Source: Zizania palustris
Lineage: Eukaryota; Streptophyta; Magnoliopsida; Poales; Poaceae
Direction of reading: 5' to 3'
DNA: 64,000 bases
Assembly: GCA_019279435.1 (NCBI GenBank)
Contig: JAAALK010000287.1
Location: forward strand, 24,862,162-24,926,161
The translations under genes were made by a program, and so were the position numbers. Positions 1 to 10,823 of this stretch are shown here, one piece after another; within the stretch, counting starts at the first letter, position 1; each line of letters opens with the position of its first letter. The notes under the pieces are model-generated. The model did not search any database. It saw nothing but the letters and a program-made list of their open reading frames with translations, and was not told where the DNA came from.

Positions 1-229
1 ACTCGATGGGTCCCCATGGACCCATTTTCAAATTTCATGTAAATAAATGATATAATTTACAGATCACAAATATAGCAAAATTCAAACCAAACATCATCAT
101 AAATCATCTTGTTTAGATTTTCTGACATTCCAACAAGCAAATTCCATCAATATTAAAGCTAGATTTTTTTATATCATCTTACATTAGGCCAATATATATA
201 TATATAGGTTTTTTTACTTATTGGGCCGG
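1..229. repeat. AT-rich direct repeat, copy 1
   Basis: This AT-rich segment recurs at about 2017-2235 in the same orientation with small differences. Both copies contain the phrases GGGTCCCC, CAAACCAAACATCATCATAA and CAAGCAAATTCCATCAATAT in the same order and end in a short TA-dinucleotide run. The 1.1-kb LTR that follows begins right after this copy, so the LTR may have inserted at its edge. No coding potential is seen. It may be an old duplicated spacer or the paired end of an eroded element. Confidence 0.6.
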
Positions 230-1362
230 TGTTGATGCCAAGAATTGGTAAAGATGAAGACACACTAAGGAAGGCGTGCGGTCAACAGAAGATCAAGGAA
301 GATCCGGTCAAAGAAAGTCAAAAAAGTTTGTCCGCAACAGCTACATGATCGGAAGAAGAGCCGATGGAGATAAGGGCAACATGTGGTTACAGATTCAGCC
401 AGAATCGGTTGGATAAGTTACGTGGATAGTAAGTCTACGGACTATAAATATATATCCCTTAGGTTATGATTAGTTTAACTCTCGTTCAATATACAATCGG
501 TGCATCGCCATCCATGTGCCCTAAGGTTATCCGGCGAGGCTCGAGCTCTCGGAGCTGGTTTGCATTAGTTTAATCTCTGGCGAAGAAGTGTGTCCCGCCA
601 CCCCCAACTTTCGTGCCAACTAGGTTACTATCCTCACAGCTGCATGGGTTCGACCCGATCTCTTGAGGAGAACAGTGAAACAGCACAGTCACTGGTTGTT
701 CTCAGTATATTTGGCTAAGTTTAAGGCTGCATCAGTTGGGTTAGATCCCTTAGATTGAGGTGATCTAGATTTGATAGCTTAAGGCTTCATCGATTAAGTA
801 CGATATCTCTTGCTGTTTTATCTTTTTCATGTCGTATACCGTTCATCTAAATAAAATTTGTCCGATTCATTGATATATAATTCAGATCATCATGACTAGC
901 TACAGTTTCGGTTAGATCCAATCTAGTTATTGTGATGATTTCCATGATATAGATCTATTATCTGACATGCTTTATTTATTTCTATCAGATTACAAGCTGA
1001 TAGGTTATTTTTAATTCATCTCCATATCATGTTCATCGTCGAAGGGTGCCCATCGGCTTACATGCATATTATGTTTTCTCCATCGGTCGATGGCGCGCTC
1101 GCTTGATTGGGCTAATCTGGGCTATCGACCGTTCGGCCGATCGCACGTTGCTTCACGACTTTATCCTTTATGTCACGGTCATCGGCTTGCCAGCCGATCG
1201 ACTATGCTACTAATGTCTATGTTTTTCCGATCTCTTATCAGTTGAAGGGTTAAACTGATTGGCACGTTCTAAACCCTTTTCTAAAGACGTAAGACCTGCA
1301 CCGGAGTCAAGCAAATCTTTCATGCCGCGCGTGTTTCAGTGTGACCAAAAAGCACGCCAACA
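230..1362 (+). mobile_element. Solo LTR-like copy, family A (about 1.13 kb)
   Basis: The segment begins TGTTGATGCC and ends CACGCCAACA, the TG...CA termini with short inverted ends expected of an LTR. A TATA-like CTATAAATATATATCC lies near 443-458. A second, 5'-shortened copy lies at 56232-57332 in the same orientation, and a diverged reverse copy at about 34460-35030. No gag-pol sequence adjoins it, so it is read as a solo LTR. No matching 5-bp target duplication was found (GCCGG on the left, CGCTT on the right), so the exact ends are uncertain. Homology of the three copies is seen directly; LTR identity is inferred from termini and promoter-like signals. Confidence 0.65.
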
Positions 1363-2016
1363 CGCTTTTTACTGCACGTCAACCTATTTAATTTTTCTCG
1401 TAACTTTTTTATTCCAATTTATTTAGACCACTAATCTTAAGCTAACTTATAAATAAATCAGAGACTTTGGCCCTCATTAAATATAAACATGACAACGTAA
1501 TGTCGTCTGAGATTATATTCTCAGATCAACAAAATCGCGGCAAGATAGAGATCGAATAAGCTCAACAAACATAAAAAAACATTTTTTCCCATCAGACATA
1601 TCTAATAATGTTTTTATCCTCTGGATGTCTTGTAGAATGCATCTTAATTACTTTCCTACGACCTTTTGAAATGCAGAGAATTGAAAGCAGTGGACGACGT
1701 TGATCAACCAGAAAATTGTACGAGTTGTTCGATCGAGATGTAAATTATAGTTGGTGTCTTAGAAAGAGAGAGTAAAACATCACGGATAGATATCACTTTA
1801 CGGATGAATAGATTTTTTAGAAAAATATTTGTATCCAATCGTCCACTAGTTCTCTTCCAATCCCCTAATTTGTTTTTCTTGTTTCTCGTGAAGAAATGAT
1901 TTCTTATACGACACTTAGTTTTCATATTTTTTTCTTCTTATTAATTTGCTTGTCACATCAGTATTTTGCTTACATGTCAACCTATTTTACTGAATTTCTT
2001 CACCTAAACCCGGACC
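1363..2016. other. Intergenic, AT-rich, no gene seen
   Basis: This spacer is AT-rich and its open frames are short and without recognisable motifs. No RNA gene or clear terminal repeats were seen. Confidence 0.6.
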
Positions 2017-2235
2017 CATTGGGTCCCCACAAACCTGACGGTCCTGTGGATACGTTTTCAAATTTTAAAGTACACAAATGATGTAATTTACAGATCATAA
2101 ATATAGCAAAATTCAAACCAAACATCATCATAAATCATTTTATTTACATTTTTCAACCTCTCAACAAGCAAATTCCATCAATATTAAAGTTAGAGTTTTT
2201 TATATAATCTTACATTGGGCATATATATATATATA
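2017..2235. repeat. AT-rich direct repeat, copy 2
   Basis: This is the second copy of the segment at 1-229, in the same orientation, ending in the same TA-dinucleotide run and poly-T/TTACTTA context. It is not interrupted by an LTR. Confidence 0.6.
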
Positions 2236-2871
2236 GTTTTTTACTTACTAGTTATTTAAAAATCTAATTAAAAATAGTACTAGTTATTTAGACATGCATA
2301 AAGTGATGGACTGATCACTAGTAGTTGTGCCTACGTGGGAAATAATACGTAGATTAAAATTAAATTATTTTTTCTGTTAGACATGGATTAAAATAGTATT
2401 AAAATATTATTAAAATAGTACTAAGGGAGTACATTCTAACCATTTAACTATTGAATTTGGCAGTTGTCCTGCTCGTTTGTTAAAAAAATGGCACATCCAA
2501 GGCAAATTGCTTGGTATAATAGTGGAAACTTAGATCCAACTCTTTACCGACAAAAAACTAAAAATCATTTTTTTTGCAGCACATTTGCTGGGTCAGTGTC
2601 TACTTACTCACTGAGTGATGACAGGTTTGCTACTGATTAGCCGGTAAACTGCCGCAGTGATTATTGGTGGTGGTTTCCGAGAAGCTTTAAACTTTGCAAC
2701 TGAATGAAATACTTTCTCTCAGTTAGTGAGTGTGTGAAGAATTCTATTTCACTATTTTTAAAACTAATTAGTGTAATTAAATCTTTCTCCGATGAAAAAC
2801 GATGTCACATCCGGCTGGCCGCGGTAAAACTTTTTGAGCCATGAGCTCGTTTAGGTACACTTAGAGATTTT
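2236..2871. other. Intergenic; part duplicated near 10.4 kb
   Basis: No gene is seen. The stretch at about 2530-2700, around TTTGCTGGGTCAGTG and CCGGTAAACTGC, recurs near 10385-10500 on the far side of the next gene's 3' flank. The duplication that made the glycosyltransferase copies therefore extended at least this far beyond the coding region. Confidence 0.55.
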
Positions 2872-3029
2872 AAAAGATGAAATTTTTATTGAAATAAGCC
2901 ATAATTTCCAACACACGAATCTGATTTTCAGTTCAACAAATGAATCTCACGGATATTGGAAAGTCAGAAACATAATTTCCATCTGAATCGGAAATTTATT
3001 ATTCTCATTTTTGGGCTGGGCCATCAGGG
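2872..3029 (-). other. Conserved 3' flank of UGT copy 1
   Basis: About 160 bp downstream of the stop codon is shared with the 3' flanks of copies 2 (from about 10662), 4 (from about 24393) and 5 (from about 31823). Shared phrases include AAATAAGCCATA and TTTCAGTTCAACA. It is the likely 3' UTR and transcript-end region. Copy 3 lacks it, which marks a rearrangement there. Confidence 0.7.
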
Positions 3030-4460
3030 TCAGGCCACTGACTTGTCATGGGCGGCATCCATCTCGGAGAGCAAGCGGACAAACGCCGCGCGCGACGAGC
3101 CGCCGTCCTTCCACGCCATCGCCGCGCCATGCTTGTATGCCTCCACGCGCTCGCGAAGCTTCCTCCCGTGCTCCGACTCCATGACCAGCCTCACCTTCGC
3201 CTCCACCACGTCGGCGGTCACCAACCCTTCCAGCCAACCTTCCAGCTCAACGCCGACGCCCATATCCTCCATCACGAGCACCTTGTTGATCCTCTGCTCC
3301 ACGTACATCGGCCAGCACAACATCGGCACGCCGGCGGTGATCCCCTCCAGCACCGAGTTCCAGCCGCAGTGCGTCACGAACGCGCCGGTGGCCCGGTGGC
3401 GGAGGATCTCCGGTTGTGGCACCCAGTTGTTGACGACGAGGCCGCGGCCCCTGGTTCTCGCCCGGAACCCCTCCGGCAGGAGAGCGTCGAGGTGCTGCGT
3501 GCTGGGTGCACGAACCACCCACAGGAAGCGGTGGCCGGACTTGTCCAGCCCGGCGGCGATCTCCCTCAGCTGCTGCTTCGGGTGGTCCCCCGCGCCGGCG
3601 ATGCTCCCAAAGCAGAGGAACACGACGCTGCGGTCGGGCTGCCCGTCGAGCCACACGAGGCAGTCGTGCCGGCTGCTCTCATCGACGGCGCCGGCCTTGT
3701 CAACAAGCGGCCCCACGGGGTACACCGGGGGGAGCATCATGCCGTCGGGGAGGCTGCGGCGCAGATCGTCGTGGAGAGCTCCCAGCGCCCGCTCTTCCAG
3801 CGATACGAAGGTGTTGATCAGGATTCCAGCGAACTCCGCCGTCGCGCGAGCTCCTTCCGCCATCAGGACCTCCAGATCCTTGTCCACCTCGCCCACCGGT
3901 TGCCCGAATATGTCCGTCGCGTGAGAAGCCGGCATTGGTGGAACGCCCAAGAGCTCCACAAGAGTACCATCTCCTCCACATGTCTTGGAACCTGCACGAA
4001 GCGAACGAATCTGCAGGTCCACGGCGAGGGCGCCGGCGTCCGACGGGTAGAGCTGGTATACCGGCACCCCGAGCTTCCTCGCGGCTTCAATGGCCAGACC
4101 GCACGACGCGTCGACGACGACGGCGTGGAGATTCTGCACGGAGGAGAGGAAGTCGTGCAGGTGCGCGTTGTTCCGGCGCACGATGTCTAAGTGGTCGATG
4201 ATGTGCTCGCTAATGGTGCCAGGGAAAGCGAGCGACGGAGGTCGCGGGATAAGCGGGAGCACGTGGAAGGAGACGGAGGTCTTGGAGGACATGGCACGGG
4301 CGACCACGGTGGTGAAGGCAGTGTCGTCTTCCTTGACGGACGGGTTGATGAGCGCGACGGCGACGGCGTAGCCGTGCTCCGTGAAGACGTCGGCGAGCTC
4401 TATCATGGGGGTGAAGTGGCTGACGGCGAGGCCTGGGTAGAGAACCACCGTCTTCTTCAT
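3030..4460 (-). CDS. UDP-glycosyltransferase, UGT88-like, copy 1 (intact)
   Basis: This intronless 476-residue family-1 glycosyltransferase is expected to move a sugar from UDP-sugar to a small acceptor such as a flavonoid or other phenolic in the cytosol. The N-terminal acceptor domain carries the probable catalytic His15 (SHFTPM) and its partner Asp117 (VVVDAS). FLCFGS opens the donor domain. The 44-residue PSPG box runs from Trp346 to Gln389 with HCGWNS at 364-369; the final Gln is usual in glucosyltransferases. The start is ATG at 4460 (MKKTVVLYPG). The frame is open five codons further, but only to a GTG. Grass relatives are often annotated as anthocyanidin 5,3-O-glucosyltransferases by similarity; the acceptor cannot be read from sequence. 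Position 14 is Ser where copies 4 and 5 have Gly, and one Lys is missing after QPVGE compared with copy 2. Confidence 0.93.
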   Translation of the reverse strand: MKKTVVLYPGLAVSHFTPMIELADVFTEHGYAVAVALINPSVKEDDTAFTTVVARAMSSKTSVSFHVLPLIPRPPSLAFPGTISEHIIDHLDIVRRNNAHLHDFLSSVQNLHAVVVDASCGLAIEAARKLGVPVYQLYPSDAGALAVDLQIRSLRAGSKTCGGDGTLVELLGVPPMPASHATDIFGQPVGEVDKDLEVLMAEGARATAEFAGILINTFVSLEERALGALHDDLRRSLPDGMMLPPVYPVGPLVDKAGAVDESSRHDCLVWLDGQPDRSVVFLCFGSIAGAGDHPKQQLREIAAGLDKSGHRFLWVVRAPSTQHLDALLPEGFRARTRGRGLVVNNWVPQPEILRHRATGAFVTHCGWNSVLEGITAGVPMLCWPMYVEQRINKVLVMEDMGVGVELEGWLEGLVTADVVEAKVRLVMESEHGRKLRERVEAYKHGAAMAWKDGGSSRAAFVRLLSEMDAAHDKSVA

Positions 4461-4530
4461 CGCAGATAGACGCACGAGAAGGGATAGCTCGTTTCTCTCT
4501 TCTTCCCGGGAAACGTTGCAAGTTCCAAGT

Positions 4531-4537
4531 TTTTATA
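4531..4537 (-). promoter_or_regulatory. TATA box of UGT copy 1
   Basis: TATAAAA reads on the minus strand, 71 bp upstream of the ATG. The same box, with the same context (AGCTATAAAAA), lies 70 bp upstream of copy 2 and 76 bp upstream of copy 3, so the core promoter was duplicated with the gene. Confidence 0.7.
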
Positions 4538-4880
4538 GCTAAAAAACATAGATTGGTTTTGTCTGCTCTAAATAGCGATAAAAAGTTTTAAAATTTTAAA
4601 ACCAAAAGATTAGTTTCACATGCAGCGAATAGCAATAAAAAAAATCTTTTTTTTCAAAAAAATACGTAGATTAGGTTCATATGCTCTAAATACCTATAAA
4701 ATCGATCTCTTGATAAATGAAACACCCATCCAACCACTAGCACTTGTGTCTTTAAATAGGCGTCCGAATCGGATACTGCTAGAAAATGGTGGTCAGTTAG
4801 TGCAAATCAGTGGAGATTATTGCATGGTCCTGCGTAAAATTAATTCGGTGTCGAACTGTCGATTTCTCTCTGTTAGGTGA
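4538..4880 (-). other. Duplicated upstream region of UGT copy 1
   Basis: The block around 4730-4880 contains AATTCGGTGTCGAACTGTCG and TCTGTTAGGTGAG. It recurs upstream of copy 2 (about 13580-13750) and copy 3 (about 23210-23340). It gives the minimum upstream extent of the duplicated unit and probably holds ancestral promoter sequence. Confidence 0.65.
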
Positions 4881-7416
4881 GTTTGTGATTGAAAAACAAT
4901 AGCTCATAATATGGAGCTGTTCTTATTTTTGTGAGCAGGACCTTGTCTGGAATGAAATTTCCGCCTTCTATTCTTATTTTTTTGGGGGCGGCGTTGCTGG
5001 GGCTGCGGCCGCCGTTGTCGCACGGAGCCGACGGCGCGCCATTAGTGGCTGGTCTGAGAGCAGAGGAGAGAAGCTTGGGACTGACAGAGGCAAAAGAGGC
5101 ATTCCCCCTACCGGAAATTCAGAAAAATAATTAAAATATAGTTCAATTTTAGAGTAGGGCAAATCAACAAGGGTTCCTCTCAGTATAGGGCAAATTTGCA
5201 AAGTGAATGAAGTATGAGGAAAATCAGCAAACCCTCACCAACTTCGGGGCAAATCTGTTATTTCCCCATCTGAAAACAATAGTTGATAAAAAGTTTTTAA
5301 ATTTGATATACTATCTGAGTTAAAATCTCGAATGTTTAAAGATGTTGTTCGCTTCAAAGTCCAAATCTGTGACGGGTGAATCGTCTTTAATAATTCTTTG
5401 TCTATTGCTCCTTAAACAATGACATTCACTTCCGATTTGTCATCAAAACTTCTGATTTGAATTTTCTATCTAGAATTTATTTTTTCGTCGGAATTTCCGA
5501 TTTAAAATCGGAACTTCCGACATTCCTAACAACACCTTAGAAAATAAGTCATAATTTTTGACTCTGAACCCTGTTTTTGATGATTCTTAATTTTTTGGAA
5601 AGCTTATTCAATGGACTATCTAATTCAATAAGGAACAAGGCAGAAAACCCCAAGGAGAAAAAAATATGACTTTGGTCTTCTCTCAGGATAGAAATGAGAT
5701 AAAACATTATGAGCACAAAGTTTTTGGACATACTCCAAACTATCTCTCTTAATAGTACGTCGCTCCTAGAATCAAATTTAAAAGAATACAACATAATTTA
5801 CCTTTGAGCCTATATGGACTAAAGTGGAGCTTTTCTCCAAATTTGTTTCAACTGAAAATATTGTTTCTTCACTTCTGAGGGACGATAAGGTTGAAGTCAT
5901 TTCATCATTTGAGACTATTCTCCTACACACAATTAGTTAAACATGTTAATCCCAAAATATTTATACCTTTGCCTTGAGCAACGTCCTCTTTTAATTTTGG
6001 CTTGATGTTGATCAACAAATAAAGTGTGGGTGCTTCCAAATATTCAAGCCACTTGATATCCTTCAATACATGAAGCCCAAACTTGCTCTTCTCTTCATCA
6101 ACTCTTGCATTTCTTGAATAAGAGATAAGGATCATCTATAGTTTTCTTTTGGACTTACTTGGTTCATCGGCACAAAGCTTCTACTCGCTCTTCACAATCA
6201 CATTAGTCCTTCGGCGCTAAGCCTCCGCTTGCCTTCACCCTTGCATGGTCCTTCATAGCCGAGTATACTTGCCCTTCACCATATTTCCATAGAAAACCAC
6301 TTCTTATCTGACATCTTTAATATGCTCATTTTATCCGTAATAATCAAAGATATAATTCAATTGTTTTTCATGATTAATAGCTTTTTATTGAATATACACT
6401 TTAGCTTGTATTTTATATATCCATCAATTATACCTAAACGGAATTCTACTTGTTGATTCTCATGAGAAATCAACCTTTTTATTTGATGCCGAAACTTAAC
6501 CTAACAAATAAACTCATGAAAATTGTTAGTCCCAATATCCATTGGTATTAATCACTAAAACTCAATACAACTCAAGAACTAAGATCTTTCAATCTGAACC
6601 TAGCGTGGGGGGCTCCAAACCTAGTGAAATGGGCATCCAAACTTGGTGAAGGAGGACGTCGTTGAAGCAATATGCTAGTCAAAGTCTAGAAGTCCTTGTA
6701 GGATGATTCAAATTTCGATGTCTCTTAACTAACTTTCGGTCAATCCTTAAGTATCTCAAGTTATTTCCCAAACACCTCTGAGAAACCAATGGTTGGTTTC
6801 AGAGTCTGTGATTGACAGATTTTACCCTCTAATTCGAATTGATCCTTCCGAAGGGGTTCTGATTTTAGCCCTAAGGAGGATCTAAAGAGGGGCTAAAATG
6901 CCCCTTTTCCACCCATACCCTCACCATGCATGCATCCATGAAAAGCAAAAGCAATAAATGATGAATATTTCAGTCATTATACACAACAATAAATGTTTTA
7001 ACTATTTTTTAGCCCTTGGATGCAAACAAGGGGTGGCTAAAATTTTAGTCTCTTTTTTAGTTACTTTGCTTTAGCCCTTGGATCCAAAGAGGCTCTATGC
7101 AGAAAACTAGCTAGATTGTAGGGTGAAGCCGAAGCATTTGCTTATCGCCTTTTTCTTAATTCTCCACTTTCATGCATGTTTTTCTTCTTTTCATTCTACT
7201 CCATCCGTCCAGTTTTGATACATGTGTAAGGGTTCAACACCGAAACTAAAAAATGTCTTCAAACTCCTCATCCGTGAGTTTTTTTATCTCCTAGCTAGCG
7301 CACGTTCCAAAAATCTAATTAAAAAGTAGTACTAATTATTTGGACATGTATAGAGTGGTGTACTGACTAATAATCGTAAATATATTGATAAGTTGACGAA
7401 GTAATATATATACGGT
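4881..7416. other. Intergenic with degenerate repeats and a MITE-like segment
   Basis: No convincing gene is seen. A short GC-rich patch lies at 4985-5110. The stretch at about 6830-7095 has TTTTAGCCCT, GGGGCTAAAATG and CTTTAGCCCTTGGATCC repeated in opposing orientations and resembles the element at 40102-40369, so it is probably an eroded MITE. The remainder, 5100-6830, is AT-rich without recognisable motifs. Confidence 0.5.
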
Positions 7417-7712
7417 AGTGTTATTCTACACTACGTGTGTAGAATAGCTATTCTACATCGACTACTTTTAATAGTGGATTTTTTCAGTAAAAAAACAATT
7501 GAGTATTACTTTTTTAGTAGTAGATTTCTCGGTAGAATAGTTATGCTACATCCGTAGTGTAGGATATCATTTATATATATGGGAGTGCTATTCTACACAA
7601 CATGTGTAGAATAGCTATTCTACACCGAACTATTTTCAGCAGTAGATTTTCTCAGTAGAATAATAATTGAGTACTATTTTTTCAGTAGTAAATTTCTCGG
7701 TAGAATCAGATC
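7417..7712. repeat. Two tandem copies of an about 167-bp unit
   Basis: The unit begins GTGTTATTCTACAC at about 7418 and again as GTGCTATTCTACAC at 7585. Each copy contains GTGTAGAATAGCTATTCTAC, itself nearly palindromic, followed by AGTAGATTT and CTCGGTAGAAT. A tandem duplication or two adjacent small foldback elements are the likely explanations. Confidence 0.65.
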
Positions 7713-7889
7713 TAGAGTGAAGTTGATGCTCCACTGTGGAGTATTTACACATGTTTGGCTTGCGGAGGGAATTCAGATTCAGGAATGATAGAATTTGAAA
7801 GGAATGTACTATTTTACCCCGGAGTTTATTCATAAATCTCCAATTATATTATTTTTCATGTCCATTATGTAGAACATATTAAATTATTA

Positions 7890-8101
7890 CTCCCTCCATT
7901 AACTTTTAAATAACATCATTGACTTTTATCACAAACTTTGATCATTCGTCTTATCAAAAAAATTTGCAAATATGTAAAAATATAAGTTATACATGAAGTA
8001 AATAAATTATAAAAAATGATATTTCATTTTTTTTGAATAAGAAGAAAAATCAAAGTTTGTGATAAAAGTCAACAATATCATTTAAAAGTTAATATAGATA
8101 G
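7890..8101. mobile_element. Stowaway-type MITE (212 bp)
   Basis: The element starts CTCCCTCCATTAAC after a TA dinucleotide and ends before another TA at 8102-8103. Its two arms are long imperfect inverted repeats: the left contains GACTTTTATCACAAACTTTG and the right its complement CAAAGTTTGTGATAAAAGTC. TA target site and CTCCCTCC terminus are the marks of Stowaway (Tc1/mariner-derived) MITEs in grasses. Confidence 0.85.
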
Positions 8102-8479
8102 TACTAAATGGAAAAACAATAAATATCAACTAAAAAAGTGAACCAATAAGTTTATAATGGTATTGATGGGTAAATTACCCCGAACTCCGCGTTTTATTTT
8201 AAAAACTGAATCCACAAAGCACCTCTTGAGGTGCTACACAAAAAACGTGAAGCAGAGTTATGGATCTGAATTTTTCGCGGATCCAAAAAATAAGATCTGA
8301 ACATGTTTGGCTAGACGTTTATGGAGCGGAGTTATAAAACGTGGAGCATAGCAGTCCTAAACAAGGCTTACACCAACGGTATTACGGATATGGATTCCGA
8401 TAATCCGAATAATTCATATTTAAATTATCCGAAAAAGCCCATTCAGCTCATATAGATATTTCGTTAATAATGGCCCAAA

Positions 8480-8920
8480 ACAGAATTAAGACATGACAAG
8501 AACAGCCCTCTTGAGACCTGTACCTGTTCGTAGCAGGTGCCGCCCGTCGTAGTTGTCGCTCGCTGCCGCTCGCCGTCGTCGCCCCGCTGTCACTCCGTGC
8601 GTCCTGGTTGGGGCCATAGCCGCGCACCAGTGCGTCCTGGACATAGCCGTGCCTCCTAGTCGGAGCCGCACCGCACATCTTGACTGCCTTCGCACCGTCC
8701 TCGTCGGGGCCATGCCACGTGCCAGCCGCCGCCCCGCCGTCGTGCCGGCCGCGCGCCCTGGCCGGGGCTGCGCCGCGTGCCCCCGACCCGCATCCCGGCT
8801 GCCGACCCGTGCAACTTCGGCTCTCCCGGCCATGCGCCCCAAGTAGAGAGCCAGAGACGCTCTACCTGCCTTGCGCGCAGGAGAGAAAGGGACTGAAGCA
8901 CTGTGAGGCACTGAGCGAAT
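8480..8920. other. GC-rich island of unknown nature
   Basis: About 440 bp of strongly GC-rich DNA sits between AT-rich sequences and stays open in several frames on both strands, as expected of biased composition. Related phrases around GTCCTGG and GGGGCCAT recur inside it (near 8600 and 8700). No protein family is recognised. It could be a 5' exon or CpG-island fragment carried by a transposon. Confidence 0.35.
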
Positions 8921-9180
8921 AGAAAGGGAGGAAAAACTGAGAGAAAAAGATAAAAAAAATAAAGGGAAAATATTTTCTATTTAGAAACAAAAGATTTTTA
9001 AGTTTTCAAAGGTTAAAAGTCTGTCACATTTTCTATAATCATAAACAAAAAGTTGTTGTTTGAAAATATTTTATAATTTAAAAACATCTAAATTTGGAAT
9101 TAAAAAGTTTGTAGTTTTATAATTTAACTTTCTCGAAATATTTTTAATTTTTTTTATCATATCATTAATTTTTAAACATC
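8921..9180. other. AT-rich spacer
   Basis: The sequence is A- and T-rich with many homopolymer runs. No gene or defined repeat boundary is visible. Confidence 0.5.
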
Positions 9181-10170
9181 TATCAATTTACTTTTAAACC
9201 ATACACATTTCTTTTTAAAACCTAATTTGTAACATTGTACATGATAACTTTCTCAAAAAAAAAAATAAATTTTTATCACAATATTTGTGTATCATAACTT
9301 AACACCATGACAAGTCTCATATTTTTTAGACTTCATATGATTTTTTTAAATTAAAAAACCATTAAACTCAATGTTGCCCATCAATTGTCGAAACCTAGAT
9401 TTTTCAAAATTCTTTCAATTTAGTGGATAAGAATTAAAAATGGACTCAAAAAATATGAATATAATTTTTCTATAAATTTTGGTTTATTATTTCAAACGCT
9501 TGCATTTCAAAATCCACCTATTTTAGCATAAATCCTAGAAATATACTTAATGAATTAAAAATAATAAACTGATATAGAAAAATATTAAAATTTTATATTA
9601 GTTAATATATATTTCATTATAATTATAGAAAAAAAATCAAATTTTAAAGAAGAATTAACCATTAATTTTCTTTTAAAGCCTACACATTTCTTCTTTAAAT
9701 CCTAATTCGTATTTGTGGAATTTCATACTTTCTTAACATTGTACGTGATAAATTTCTCAAATAATTTTTAAATTTTTATCACAATATATATGTATCATAT
9801 CATAACATCATGTAAGTCTCGTCTTTTTTCGGCTTCATTTGTTTTTTAAAAAAATAAAAAATCATTAAGCTCCACATTGCCGATAGAGTGTCATAATTCA
9901 AATTTCACATATTTCAATTTAAATTCTAGAAATATACTGAATGAATTAAAAATAGTAAACTAATACAGAAAAATACCAAAATTGTAGATGAGACAATCTA
10001 TGTTGCATTTTTGTTCGTATGAAAAATGTTAAGTTCAAACAAATATTCAATTATTGATTTTTTAAAACCCAACACATTCCTTCTTTAAATCCTAATTCAA
10101 CAACGTGGAATATCCAGACTTTCTTAACATCGTACGAGACAACTTTCTCGAAACATTCATGTGATAACAC
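9180..10170. repeat. Degenerate AT-rich tandem repeats
   Basis: A unit marked by TTTAAATCCTAATTC, then AACATTGTACGTGATAA, TATCACAATAT and AAATATACTGAATGAATTAA appears about two and a half times. The landmark AACATYGTAC falls near 9229, 9735 and 10127. Spacing varies (about 390-510 bp) through small insertions. No coding potential. Confidence 0.5.
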
Positions 10171-10661
10171 CTATTACTTGTCACTTCTGTATTGTTATTG
10201 TGAATGTGAATCAAAAATTATATTACCGATAATATCCGATAAATATTCGTATCTATATTCGTATTTGATAATATCCGTATCTGTAGTATTTGAATTTGAA
10301 AAAAAATATGAAAAGGATATGATATTTGTATCTATATTATGCGTATCCGTATTCGATTATATTACTTTTAAGGAACAACTCTTAACCGACAAAAAACTCA
10401 CGATGAAATTGTGGCAGCATATTTGCTGGGTCAGTGTGTACGCACTCAGTGATGGCGGGTGGGTAGCCGACCAGCCGGTAAACTGCAGCAGGACTGCGGT
10501 TGCACGCCTGCACAGTGCAAAAGTTTAAGGTTCCACTATAAGAACAAGATAGATATACCTAGCCGTTGACTCTATATTTGTACACTGAGCTATAAGCTAG
10601 TAATTTATTTCTTTTCTCTCTTCTCTAATTATTTATAATTCTTAAAAACTATGAACTATTT
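10171..10661. other. Spacer with ATATCCG repeats and duplicated UGT flank
   Basis: From 10200 to 10370 short motifs such as ATATCCGATA and ATTCGTATCTATATTC recur, a pattern seen near the ends of some grass hAT-type elements and echoed near 36300-36480. The part at about 10385-10530 matches 2530-2700 and belongs to the duplicated UGT flank. Confidence 0.45.
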
Positions 10662-10823
10662 GGAAGATACAAAATTTAATTGAAATAAGCCATAATTTCC
10701 ATCATACGAATATCATTTTCAGTTCAACACAAGAATCTCGCGGATATTCAAAAGTGAGAAACATAAATTCCATATGAATCGGAAAATTATTCTCAATTTT
10801 CGAACGGGGCAAAGGCTGAGCCA

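Noticed and set aside
4461..4475. N-terminal extensions of UGT copies 1, 2 and 3 beyond MKKTVVLYPG
   Set aside because: The upstream codons that would start them are GTG (copy 1) and TTG (copies 2 and 3), and the extension would overlap the TATA/leader region.
8486..8911. 141-codon minus-strand frame in the GC-rich island
   Set aside because: Several overlapping frames on both strands are equally open, the product is Arg/Gly/Ala-rich without a motif, and no promoter or splice sites support one of them.
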